This document shows positions 8,557 to 16,403 of a stretch of DNA of 64,000 bases, one piece after another. The DNA is from Roseicyclus sediminis (GTDB lineage Bacteria > Pseudomonadota > Alphaproteobacteria > Rhodobacterales > Rhodobacteraceae). A program made the translations under genes and the position numbers. The notes beneath the pieces were generated by a model. That model was not told where the DNA came from. It worked only from the letters and a program-made list of their open reading frames with translations, and searched no databases. The stretch's first letter is position 1, and every line of letters begins with the position of its first letter. The DNA lies in the NCBI RefSeq assembly GCF_025515305.1, contig NZ_JAOPHT010000001.1, positions 62,001 to 126,000 of the forward strand, written 5' to 3'.

Positions 8557-9975
8557 ATGTTTCGCACCGTCGAACTACCGGTCTGGCTATTCGTGCTGAT
8601 CCTGCTGTTTGCAGCGGTCACGTTCGCATCCCATTTCCTGTTCCCCTCCGTCCGCTGGTATTTCCGGCGGCGGCTGGAGAACGCGGTCGGGCGCCTCAAC
8701 GAACGGCTGGAGCGGCCGATCCAGCCGTTCAAGCTCGCCCGTCGCATGGATACGGTGCGAAGACTGATCTACGACCCGGAAGTCGCCCGCGCCATCGCGG
8801 AGCACGCAAAGGAAAACGGCGTCCGCGAGGACGTGGCCTTTCAGAAGGCGGAACGCTACGCGCGCGAGATCGTGCCGGGCTTTTCCGCCTTCACCTATTT
8901 CTCCTTTGCCATCCGCGCCGCGCGCATACTCAGCCAGTCGCTCTACCGGGTGCGGCTGGCCCACCCGAACGACGCCGCGCTGGCCGCGATCCCGGAAAGC
9001 GCCACGGTGATCTTCGTGATGAACCACCGGTCGAACATGGACTACGTGCTCGTCACCTGGCTCGCGGCCGAGCGTTCGGCCCTTGCCTATGCCGTGGGCG
9101 AATGGGCGCGGGTCTGGCCGCTGCGGTCGCTCGTTCGGGCAATGGGCGGCTACTTCATCCGGCGGCGTCACAACAGCGCGCTCTACCGCAAGGTCCTCGC
9201 ACGCTACGTGCAGATGGCCACCGAGGCGGGCGTGACGCAGGCGGTTTTCCCGGAAGGGGGGCTCAGCCGCACGGGCGCCCTCGGCAAGCCGAAGCTGGGG
9301 CTGATCTCCTACATCCTCGACGGGTTCGTGGCGGGGCATTCCCGCGACGTGGTCTTCGTTCCGGTCGCGTTGAACTACGACCGCGTGATGGAGGACCGGA
9401 CCCTGATCGCGGCGCAGGAGAACGGGACGCGGGCGTTCCGGTTCTCCCTCAGGCCGATCTGGCGTTATCTCCGGCGGCAGACATGGCTGCGCATGACAGG
9501 CCGCTTCCACCGCTACGGCTATGCCGCGGTCAGCTTCGGCGATCCCCTCAGCCTGACGGAGTACCTCAGCCACCCCCACATCGATCCGGCGGCGGCACTC
9601 GGCACCGAGCTGATGGCGCGGATCGCGCATGTCATGCCGGTGACGCCGGTCTCGCTCGTGGCGCATGTGATCGCAGGCGGCGCGCGGACCGAAGCCGAAC
9701 TCGATGCCCGCGCCCGGGCCGTGATCGCGGAGGCGCAGTCGCGCGGCGTGACCGTCCTCGTGCCGCGAGAGGACGAGGACTACACCCTGGCGGCCGGCCT
9801 CAGGACCTTCACCGAACGAAAGCTCCTGTCGATCGGTGCGGACGGGTCGCTGACGCTGACGAAGGAAGGGCGGCAACTCGTGGATTTCTACGCGGCGTCC
9901 GTGGCGCATCTGCTCGACCATCCACAGCCCGGGAACCTTGCCGAGCTGCCGTCCGCAGCAACCGCTGCGACATAA
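8557..9975 (+). CDS. glycerol-3-phosphate/lysophosphatidate-type acyltransferase
   Basis: 472 residues with an N-terminal membrane anchor (residues 8-30) and a PlsC/PlsB acyltransferase core. Motif I is NHRSNMD (His157, Asp162) and motif III is FPEGGLSRTG (231-240), the PEG(G/R)xSRTG form typical of glycerol-3-phosphate acyltransferases. FVPVALNYDR is motif IV. It should acylate a glycerophosphate at the inner membrane in phospholipid synthesis. It is much shorter than E. coli PlsB and carries a roughly 200-residue C-terminal part after the core. It is divergent from the methyltransferase and 130 nt upstream of ccr; any tie to the ethylmalonyl-CoA pathway is positional only. Confidence 0.85.
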   Translation: MFRTVELPVWLFVLILLFAAVTFASHFLFPSVRWYFRRRLENAVGRLNERLERPIQPFKLARRMDTVRRLIYDPEVARAIAEHAKENGVREDVAFQKAERYAREIVPGFSAFTYFSFAIRAARILSQSLYRVRLAHPNDAALAAIPESATVIFVMNHRSNMDYVLVTWLAAERSALAYAVGEWARVWPLRSLVRAMGGYFIRRRHNSALYRKVLARYVQMATEAGVTQAVFPEGGLSRTGALGKPKLGLISYILDGFVAGHSRDVVFVPVALNYDRVMEDRTLIAAQENGTRAFRFSLRPIWRYLRRQTWLRMTGRFHRYGYAAVSFGDPLSLTEYLSHPHIDPAAALGTELMARIAHVMPVTPVSLVAHVIAGGARTEAELDARARAVIAEAQSRGVTVLVPREDEDYTLAAGLRTFTERKLLSIGADGSLTLTKEGRQLVDFYAASVAHLLDHPQPGNLAELPSAATAAT

Positions 9976-10105
9976 TATTTCGCAAATACGCATTTTCTCG
10001 TTTGCTTTGTTGCGCGACGCCTCCTATGTCTCGCTGCAGGAGCATCGGGCGATTCCGCATCGCGGCATCGGACCTGGACATCGGCAAGACCACGGAGGCC
10101 CGAAC
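9976..10105 (+). promoter_or_regulatory. ccr upstream region with TTTGC-type elements
   Basis: An A/T-rich patch, unusual in this genome, lies about 100-125 bp before ccr: TTTCGCAAA at 9978-9986 and GTTTGCTTTG at 10000-10009. RamB-type (ScfR) regulators of acetate metabolism bind TTTGC/GCAAA-like boxes in actinobacteria and Paracoccus. I infer this could be the ccr control region. Confidence 0.35.
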
Positions 10106-11401
10106 ATGGCACTCGATCAGCATTCTCCGATCGCGGAATACGACGCGCCGAAGAAGGATCTCTACGAGATGGGAGAAATCCCGCCCCTCGGCCATGTGCC
10201 CGCGCAGATGTACGGCTGGATCCTGCGTCAGGAGCGGCACGGCGAACCGACCGAGGCGCTGAAGGTCGAGGTGGTCGATACCCCCAAGCTCGACAGCCAT
10301 GACGTCCTCGTCCTCGTGATGGCGGCGGGCGTGAACTACAACGGCGTCTGGGCCTGCCTCGGCAAGCCCGTTTCGGTCTTCCTGCAGCACAAGGCGCCCT
10401 ATGCCATCATCGGCTCGGATGCGGCCGGCATCGTCTGGGCCGTGGGCGACAAGGTCACGCGCTGGAAGGTCGGCGACGAGGTCGTGGTCCACTGCAACCA
10501 GGACGACGGCGATGACGAGGAGTGCAACGGCGGCGACCCGATGCTCTCGCCCAGCCAGCGTATCTGGGGCTACGAGACGGCCGACGGTTCCTTCGCGCAG
10601 TTCACCCGCGTGCAGTCGCAGCAGTTGATGCCGCGACCCAAGCACCTGACCTGGGAAGAGTCCGCCTGCTACACCCTGACGCTCGCCACCGCCTACCGGA
10701 TGCTGTTCGGCCATGAGCCGCATGACCTGAAGCCCGGTCAGAACGTGCTGGTCTGGGGCGCGTCGGGCGGCCTCGGTTCCTTCGCGATCCAATTGATCAA
10801 CACCGCGGGCGCGAACGCGATCGGCGTGATCTCCGACGAGGACAAGCGCGAGTTCGTCATGGATCTCGGCGCCAAGGGCGTGATCAACCGCAAGGACTTC
10901 AACTGCTGGGGCCGGCTGCCCGAGGTCGGGACCGAGGAATACAAGGAGTGGTTCGCCGAGGTGCGCCGCTTCGGCAAGGCGATCTGGGACATCACCGGCA
11001 AGGGCGTGAACGTCGACATGGTCTTCGAACACCCCGGCGAGGCGACCTTCCCCGTCTCCACCTTCGTGGTGAAGCGGGGCGGCATGGTCGTGATCTGCGC
11101 GGGCACCAGCGGCTACAACTGCACCTTCGACGTGCGCCACATGTGGTCGCACCAGAAGCGCCTGCAGGGCAGCCACTTCGCCCACCTGAAACAGGCCGCC
11201 GCCGCCAACAAACTGATGCTGGACCGGCGCCTCGATCCCTGCATGTCCGAGGTCTTCCCGTGGGAGGAGCTGCCGCTGGCGCACATGAAGATGCTGCGCA
11301 ACGAGCACAAGCCCGGGAACATGGCCGTGCTGGTCCAGGCTCCGCGCACCGGGCTTCGCACGCTGGAAGAGGTGCTCGAGGCGGGACCGACGGCCGGCTG
11401 A
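10106..11401 (+). CDS. ccr: crotonyl-CoA carboxylase/reductase
   Basis: 431 residues, the usual Ccr length. This MDR-superfamily enzyme carboxylates crotonyl-CoA with CO2 and NADPH to (2S)-ethylmalonyl-CoA, the signature step of the ethylmalonyl-CoA pathway that replaces the glyoxylate shunt. The long N-terminal stretch (KDLYEMGEIPPLGHVPAQMYGW) and VMAAGVNYNGVWACLG are characteristic. The nucleotide-binding motif is WGASGGLGS (217-225). NRKDFNCWG and GTSGYNCTFDVRHMWSHQKRLQG mark it as Ccr and not a generic crotonyl-CoA reductase. An in-frame extension upstream is ignored because it lacks homologous sequence. Ecm 2.4 kb away acts after an epimerase not seen here. Confidence 0.96.
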   Translation: MALDQHSPIAEYDAPKKDLYEMGEIPPLGHVPAQMYGWILRQERHGEPTEALKVEVVDTPKLDSHDVLVLVMAAGVNYNGVWACLGKPVSVFLQHKAPYAIIGSDAAGIVWAVGDKVTRWKVGDEVVVHCNQDDGDDEECNGGDPMLSPSQRIWGYETADGSFAQFTRVQSQQLMPRPKHLTWEESACYTLTLATAYRMLFGHEPHDLKPGQNVLVWGASGGLGSFAIQLINTAGANAIGVISDEDKREFVMDLGAKGVINRKDFNCWGRLPEVGTEEYKEWFAEVRRFGKAIWDITGKGVNVDMVFEHPGEATFPVSTFVVKRGGMVVICAGTSGYNCTFDVRHMWSHQKRLQGSHFAHLKQAAAANKLMLDRRLDPCMSEVFPWEELPLAHMKMLRNEHKPGNMAVLVQAPRTGLRTLEEVLEAGPTAG

Positions 11402-11447
11402 CACGCAAAGACTACGGCCCCGGGCCTGCGCCCCGAGGCCGTTCACG

Positions 11448-11481
11448 ACGCCCCGACCCGGCCTCACCCCGGGCGGGGCGT
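11448..11481. terminator. hairpin between ccr and convergent transporter gene
   Basis: Arms ACGCCCCG (11448-11455) and CGGGGCGT (11474-11481) enclose a GC-rich loop that can pair further, and TTTCG follows on the plus strand. Its position between convergent stops suggests a shared terminator. Confidence 0.6.
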
Positions 11482-11497
11482 TTCGCGTTTCGCGGGT

Positions 11498-12493
11498 TCA
11501 GCGCCGCTTCAGCAGGCCCATCCGGCTGAACCACCACCACAGCGCGAGGCCGATGACGACGATTGATCCGGCGACGACCCAGAAGGCCCATGGACGCCCC
11601 GCGCCGGGGATGCCCCCCACGTTGATCCCCAGCAGGCCCGTCAGCAGGCTCAGCGGCAAGAAGATCGAGGCCACGACCGAAAGAAGGAGCATCCGCTGGT
11701 TCAGCCGCTCGGCGCGCTGATCCATGACCTGGTCGTGAAGAAGCTGCGCCCGGTCACGAAGGGCGTCGAGTTCCTCGCCCAGCCGCGTGACCCGGTCGGC
11801 GGCTTCGCGGAGCCTCGACCGGTCGCGGTCGGCGAGCCAGGGCAGGTCCTCGATCTCGAGGGTGCTCAGCGCGTCGCGCTGCGGCACGAGGTGGCGGCGC
11901 AGGAGGATCGACGAGCGGCGGGCGGACGAAAGCGGAGCGCGCGGGATTTCCGCGTCCGGGTCCATCGCCGCCTCCTCGATGTCGTCCATGATGTCGTTGA
12001 GGTCGGCGACCGCGGGCTCGGCGCGGTCGGCGAGGCGGAGCGCGAGCTTGGCCACGAAATCGCCGGGGCTGTGCGGCGCCTGACCGCGGCGGCAGGCGGC
12101 CACGAGATCGCCGATGGCGTAGAGCGGGCGGCGCGTCGCGCCGATCACACGGTCCCCGGTCACCCAGAGCCGGACCGAGATCATGTCCTCGGGCTCGGAG
12201 TCGGGATGCAGGTTCACGCCACGCAGGATCAACACGACGCCATCCTCGTGGACCGTGCAGCGCGGACGGGTCTCTTCGGCGGTAAGCGCCTCCACGGCGT
12301 ATTCATCGAGACCGGCGGCGCGGAGTCTGTCCGGGGTTTCGGGCGCCCCGACGGGCAGCTGCAGCCAGAAAAAGCCGCCCGGCGCTGCCCCGTCCCGGTC
12401 GCCGGGTTCCGTCTCGGTCGCGCCGCCGCGTCCGTCCAGCCGGAAGGCGACGGCCTCGGGCGCGGACGGCTCTCCCATCGTCTGAACGTTCAT
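11498..12493 (-). CDS. CorA/ZntB family divalent cation transporter
   Basis: 331 residues: a long cytoplasmic N-terminal domain with a heptad-rich alpha region (residues about 170-260) and two C-terminal membrane segments. The channel signature between them is GIN (residues 289-291) in place of the CorA GMN, as seen in ZntB-like members. This favours Zn2+ or another divalent ion over Mg2+, but the ion cannot be fixed by sequence reading. The start at MNVQTMGE is used; the longer open frame upstream is Pro/Arg-rich non-homologous sequence that would run through the divergent promoter region. The neighbour on the left is convergent ccr. Confidence 0.88.
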   Translation of the reverse strand: MNVQTMGEPSAPEAVAFRLDGRGGATETEPGDRDGAAPGGFFWLQLPVGAPETPDRLRAAGLDEYAVEALTAEETRPRCTVHEDGVVLILRGVNLHPDSEPEDMISVRLWVTGDRVIGATRRPLYAIGDLVAACRRGQAPHSPGDFVAKLALRLADRAEPAVADLNDIMDDIEEAAMDPDAEIPRAPLSSARRSSILLRRHLVPQRDALSTLEIEDLPWLADRDRSRLREAADRVTRLGEELDALRDRAQLLHDQVMDQRAERLNQRMLLLSVVASIFLPLSLLTGLLGINVGGIPGAGRPWAFWVVAGSIVVIGLALWWWFSRMGLLKRR

Positions 12494-12621
12494 GGCGCGC
12501 ACCTCATGCCACCGGTCGCAAGCATGGCGAAGCGGCCGCAGCGGGGCAAGCCCACGCGGCGGCACTGGCGGCGCGGCGATTGCCGCCCTAGGCTCGGGCG
12601 AAACGAGAGGAGGGCACACAT

Positions 12622-13911
12622 ATGCGACTGGCTCATCTGGCGGCCGAGGCCGGACAAAGGGGCCGTCCGGTACGGGCGGGGCTGATCGGGGCGGGCAAGT
12701 TCGGATCGATGTTCCTTTCGCAGGTGCCCACGATCCGGGGCCTCGACGTGACCGCAATCGCGGACCTCGACGTGGAGGGCGCGAGGACCGCCTGCGCCAA
12801 TGTGGGCTGGGACGACGACCGTATCGCGGCCACGACCTTCCTCGAGGATGGCCGTGCGCTGGCGTCGCGGGACGACGTCGATGTCGTGATCGAGGCGACC
12901 GGGAACCCGAGGGCCGGGATCGCCCATGCGCGCGCGGCCTTTGCCGGCGGAAAGCATGTCGTGATGGTGAACGTGGAGGCGGACGCCCTCATCGGCCCCC
13001 TGCTCTCGGCCGAGGCGGACAAGGCGGGCGTGGTCTACTCCATGGCCTATGGCGACCAGCCCGCGCTCGTGGCCGAGATGGTCGACTGGGCGCGCGCAAC
13101 GGGCTTCAAAATCGCCGCCGCCGGCAAGGGAACCAAGTATCTCCCCGCCTACCATGCCGTCACGCCCGATGATGTCTGGTCCCATTACGGACTCGACCCC
13201 GAGGCCGCGAAAGCGGCGGGGATGAATCCGCAGATGTTCAACTCCTTCCTCGACGGGACGAAATCGGCCATCGAGATGGTCGCGATCGCAAATGCCTGCG
13301 GCCTGTCGGTTCCGTCGGATGGATTGGCATTTCCGCCTTGCGGGGTGGACGACCTTGCCCATGTGCTGCGCCCGCGCGATGTGGGCGGGCAACTCGAAGG
13401 TTCCGGCATGGTCGAGGTCATCTCCTCGCTCGAACGTGACGGGCGGCCGGTGTTCCGGGACCTTCGCTGGGGCGTCTACGTTGTGCTGGAGGCGCCCAAC
13501 GACTATGCGGCCGCCTGTTTCCGGCAATACGGCCTGCCGACCGACGCGACCGGGCGCTACGCGGCGATGTACAAGCCCTTCCACCTGATCGGGCTTGAGC
13601 TCTCGGTATCGGTTCTGAGCGCGGCTCTCAGGAAGGAGCCCACCGGCCGGGCCGAGGCGATGCGCGGCACCGTCGCTTGCGTGGCCAAGCGAAACCTGAC
13701 GGCGGGCGAACGCCTCGACGGCGAGGGCGGCCATACGGTCTGGGGCAAGGCGCTTCCGCTCACCGCCGCCGGCGATGCCCTGCCGATGGGCCTTGCGCAT
13801 GGCGTGACGCTGGCGCGCGACGTGCGCGCGGGCGAGATGCTGCGGCTGGGCGACGTGACACTCGCAGGCGATCCCCTGGCCGATGAATACCGGAGGCTGA
13901 TCGGTGTTTAG
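12622..13911 (+). CDS. SAF-domain NAD(P)-binding oxidoreductase, homoserine dehydrogenase-like
   Basis: 429 residues. An N-terminal Rossmann fold (GLIGAGKFGSMFLSQV, residues 20-35) is followed by a homoserine-dehydrogenase-like middle (VVIEATGNPRAGIAHA; AGKGTKYLPAYH) and a C-terminal SAF (AFP-like) domain around residues 340-420 (AKRNLTAGERLDGEGG...RDVRAGEMLRLGDV). Such fusions are often misannotated as flagellar FlgA because of the SAF domain; some occur in sugar-acid catabolic operons. Substrate unknown. A very good Shine-Dalgarno (GAGGAGGG) precedes the start. It is divergent from the CorA-like gene and convergent with rpe. Confidence 0.8.
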   Translation: MRLAHLAAEAGQRGRPVRAGLIGAGKFGSMFLSQVPTIRGLDVTAIADLDVEGARTACANVGWDDDRIAATTFLEDGRALASRDDVDVVIEATGNPRAGIAHARAAFAGGKHVVMVNVEADALIGPLLSAEADKAGVVYSMAYGDQPALVAEMVDWARATGFKIAAAGKGTKYLPAYHAVTPDDVWSHYGLDPEAAKAAGMNPQMFNSFLDGTKSAIEMVAIANACGLSVPSDGLAFPPCGVDDLAHVLRPRDVGGQLEGSGMVEVISSLERDGRPVFRDLRWGVYVVLEAPNDYAAACFRQYGLPTDATGRYAAMYKPFHLIGLELSVSVLSAALRKEPTGRAEAMRGTVACVAKRNLTAGERLDGEGGHTVWGKALPLTAAGDALPMGLAHGVTLARDVRAGEMLRLGDVTLAGDPLADEYRRLIGV

Positions 13912-13959
13912 GGCGGTCTATCCGCCCGTTATCCGCGGCCTCTGGGCCAAGGGCCCGGC

Positions 13960-14640
13960 CTACGCGGCGGCCGCGGCCCGGATCGCGCGGATGTTGTCGC
14001 CGTAGACCTCGGGCGCGTCCACCGACCCGCCCTTGAACACCGCCGAACCCGCAACGAGCACGTCCGCGCCCGCCCGCACCACAAGGGGCGCCGTCTGCGG
14101 GTCGACCCCGCCATCGATTTCGATATGCACGGGCCGGTCGCCGATCATCTCGCGCAGGCGCCGGACCTTTCCGGTCATGTCGATGAACTTCTGCCCACCG
14201 AAACCGGGGTTCACGGTCATGACGCAGACGAGGTCGGCAAGATCCAGCAGATGCTCCACCGCCTCCGCCGGCGTGCCGGGGTTCAGCGCGACCCCCGCCT
14301 TCATCCCGGCTGCCCGGATCGCCTGCAGCGTCCGGTGGATATGCGGCCCTGCCTCGACATGCGCGGTCAGGATATCGGCCCCGGCCTCGGCAAAGGCGTC
14401 GATGTAGGGATCGACCGGAGCGATCATCAGGTGGACATCCATCACCGTCGTCACATGGCGACGGAACGCCTTCACCGCGGGCGGGCCGAAGGTGAGGTTG
14501 GGCACGAAATGCCCGTCCATCACGTCCACGTGCACCCAGTCCGCGCCCTGGTCCTCGATCGCGCGGATCTCGGCACCGAAATTGGCGAAATCGGCCGACA
14601 GGATCGACGGCGCGATCTTCACGGAGCGGTCGAACGGCAT
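13960..14640 (-). CDS. rpe: ribulose-phosphate 3-epimerase
   Basis: 226 residues with the complete Rpe barrel. It interconverts ribulose-5-phosphate and xylulose-5-phosphate (pentose phosphate pathway, and Calvin cycle where present). Metal and catalytic motifs are [13 protein letters not shown] (Asp in SAD), [16 protein letters not shown] (His and Asp ligands), [12 protein letters not shown], and EIDGGV near the C-terminus holding the second catalytic Asp. It stands alone, facing the SAF oxidoreductase gene tail to tail, with no cbb genes in view, so it is likely a housekeeping copy. Confidence 0.96.
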   Translation of the reverse strand: MPFDRSVKIAPSILSADFANFGAEIRAIEDQGADWVHVDVMDGHFVPNLTFGPPAVKAFRRHVTTVMDVHLMIAPVDPYIDAFAEAGADILTAHVEAGPHIHRTLQAIRAAGMKAGVALNPGTPAEAVEHLLDLADLVCVMTVNPGFGGQKFIDMTGKVRRLREMIGDRPVHIEIDGGVDPQTAPLVVRAGADVLVAGSAVFKGGSVDAPEVYGDNIRAIRAAAAA

Positions 14641-14757
14641 TTTGGCATCCCCTTCCCGGTGTCTGCCGCCTGTTAGCCGCTCGGCCCTGCCCTGTCACGC
14701 CCCCTTGCCGCTGCGGTCGCGGAGGGTCACGCTACGTGCGACAGGGAAGGGTTCATC

Positions 14758-15204
14758 ATGAACGTTCAGATCATCGCGGCACTCGCGCTCGCCGCACTTG
14801 GTGGCGCGGCCAGCACACTCCAGGCGCCGATCAACGCGCGCCTGGCCGCTCACACGGGCGATTCCGTCGCGGCGGCGGCGATTTCCTTCGCGGTCGGCAT
14901 GGCGATCCTGTCTTCGATCGCGCTGTTCCGCGCGGGCCTGCCCGACGGCAGCGCGCTGGCCAACGCGCCGTGGTGGGCCTGGGCCGGTGGCGCGTTCGGC
15001 GCAATCTATGTCTGGAGCGCGCTGGCAACGGTCGGCACTCTCGGCGCCGTCACGATGGTGGCCGCGCTGATCCTCGGGCAACTGACCGCTGCACTGGTGA
15101 TCGACGCGGTCGGCGGATTCGGCCTCCAGGTGAGGGAAATCGGCTGGACCCGCCTGCTCGCGGTGGCCTTCGTCGCCGTGGGACTGGTCTTGTCGCGCGT
15201 CTGA
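14758..15204 (+). CDS. small DMT-superfamily transporter (YdcZ/DUF606 family)
   Basis: 148 residues, about five hydrophobic segments and almost no soluble part; one half the length of a normal EamA transporter. The ALGGAASTLQAPINARLA opening and ATVGTLGAVTMVAALILGQLTAALVID match the YdcZ/DUF606 family, which probably works as a dimer or hetero-pair in the inner membrane. Substrate unknown. It is divergent from rpe, and its stop lies 4 nt before the RutR-like operator that precedes deoC. Confidence 0.85.
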   Translation: MNVQIIAALALAALGGAASTLQAPINARLAAHTGDSVAAAAISFAVGMAILSSIALFRAGLPDGSALANAPWWAWAGGAFGAIYVWSALATVGTLGAVTMVAALILGQLTAALVIDAVGGFGLQVREIGWTRLLAVAFVAVGLVLSRV

Positions 15205-15207
15205 TTT

Positions 15208-15223
15208 TTGACCGTTTGGTCAA
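15208..15223 (+). promoter_or_regulatory. RutR-like operator upstream of deoC
   Basis: TTGACCGTTTGGTCAA has 6-bp arms TTGACC/GGTCAA with a 4-nt spacer. The E. coli RutR consensus is TTGACCANNTGGTCAA, so this differs at a single defined position. RutR is a TetR-family sensor of uracil/thymine that governs pyrimidine use, which fits control of deoxyribose aldolase 64 bp downstream. No tetR gene is in the window, so the protein is inferred. Confidence 0.55.
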
Positions 15224-15286
15224 GCTTGCCTTTGCCCCGCCCGCATGAGACGCTGATGTCCGGACCCCCGAGGACAGGCCCCTTCG

Positions 15287-16297
15287 ATGAGCCAGCCGCA
15301 AACCGCAACCGACCGCCTCGGAACCGACAGGCCGGGGCAGCTTCCGCAGGTGCACCTGCCGCGCAACGCCGGCATGCCGCTTGACCTCGACTGGGTCGCG
15401 CGGGTCCAGGCCAACACGAGCGCCATCGAACGACGCGCGGCGTCTCTGCCCGGTCGCCGCACGGTCAAAAAGGACTACCAGGCCGCCTGGCTCGCCCGCG
15501 CGATCACGCTGATCGACCTCACCACGCTGTCCGGCGACGACACCGAGGGACGTGTCCGCCGCCTCTGCGCCAAGGCGCGCCAACCGGTGCGCGCCGACAT
15601 CCTCGAAGCGCTCGGCCTGCCGCACATCACGACCGGCGCGGTCTGCGTGTACCACGAGATGGTTCCCGCTGCGGTCGAGGCGCTGGAAGGCTCCGGCATC
15701 CCGGTCGCCGCCGTTTCCACGGGATTCCCCGCCGGGCTCTCTCCTTATGCTCTGCGCGTGAAGGAGATCGGCGAAAGCGTGAAGGCCGGCGCGAAGGAAA
15801 TCGACATCGTCATCTCCCGCCGCCACGTCCTGACCGGCGACTGGCAGGCGCTCTACGACGAGATGGCCGAGTTCCGGGCGGCCTGCGGCGACGCGCATGT
15901 GAAGGCGATCCTCGCCACGGGAGAGCTCGGGACACTCCGCAACGTCGCTCGCGCCTCGCTTGTCTGCATGATGGCGGGGGCGGACTTCATCAAGACCTCG
16001 ACGGGCAAGGAGAACGTGAACGCCACGCTCCCCGTGACGCTGACCATGGTCCGCGCGATCCGCGCCTACGAGGCCGCGACGGGCTTCAAGGTCGGCTACA
16101 AACCCGCGGGCGGGATCTCCAAGGCCAAGGACGCGCTCGTCTACATGACGATGATGAAGGAGGAATTGGGCGACCGCTGGCTGCAGCCGGACCTGTTCCG
16201 CTTCGGCGCATCGAGCCTTCTGGGCGATATCGAACGGCAGCTGGAGCATCACGTGACGGGCGCCTATTCGGCCAGCTACAGGCACCCGGTTTCATGA
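15287..16297 (+). CDS. deoC: deoxyribose-phosphate aldolase
   Basis: 336 residues, the long DeoC form with about 80 extra N-terminal residues. It cleaves 2-deoxyribose-5-phosphate to glyceraldehyde-3-phosphate and acetaldehyde. The Schiff-base lysine is Lys236 in DFIKTSTGK and the second active-site lysine is Lys272 in VGYKPAGGI. The upstream Asp of the proton relay lies in KEIDIVISR. A RutR-like operator sits in front. The next gene, 106 nt away on the same strand, is an aldehyde dehydrogenase that could oxidise the acetaldehyde released, making this a two-gene deoxyribose module. Confidence 0.95.
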   Translation: MSQPQTATDRLGTDRPGQLPQVHLPRNAGMPLDLDWVARVQANTSAIERRAASLPGRRTVKKDYQAAWLARAITLIDLTTLSGDDTEGRVRRLCAKARQPVRADILEALGLPHITTGAVCVYHEMVPAAVEALEGSGIPVAAVSTGFPAGLSPYALRVKEIGESVKAGAKEIDIVISRRHVLTGDWQALYDEMAEFRAACGDAHVKAILATGELGTLRNVARASLVCMMAGADFIKTSTGKENVNATLPVTLTMVRAIRAYEAATGFKVGYKPAGGISKAKDALVYMTMMKEELGDRWLQPDLFRFGASSLLGDIERQLEHHVTGAYSASYRHPVS

Positions 16298-16403
16298 GCG
16301 GCACGGCGCGCGTTTGCCTGAATGAAAACGGCTCGAACAACCCGGGTCATTCGGACCGGAGAACTGGCGTAGTCCAGCAACCAGGCGAGGAAGGGCGATC
16401 ACG

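Noticed and set aside
11498-12757. Longer version of the CorA-like protein starting 88 codons upstream
   Set aside because: The extra segment is Pro/Arg-rich, lacks homology, and would overlap the start of the divergent SAF oxidoreductase gene.
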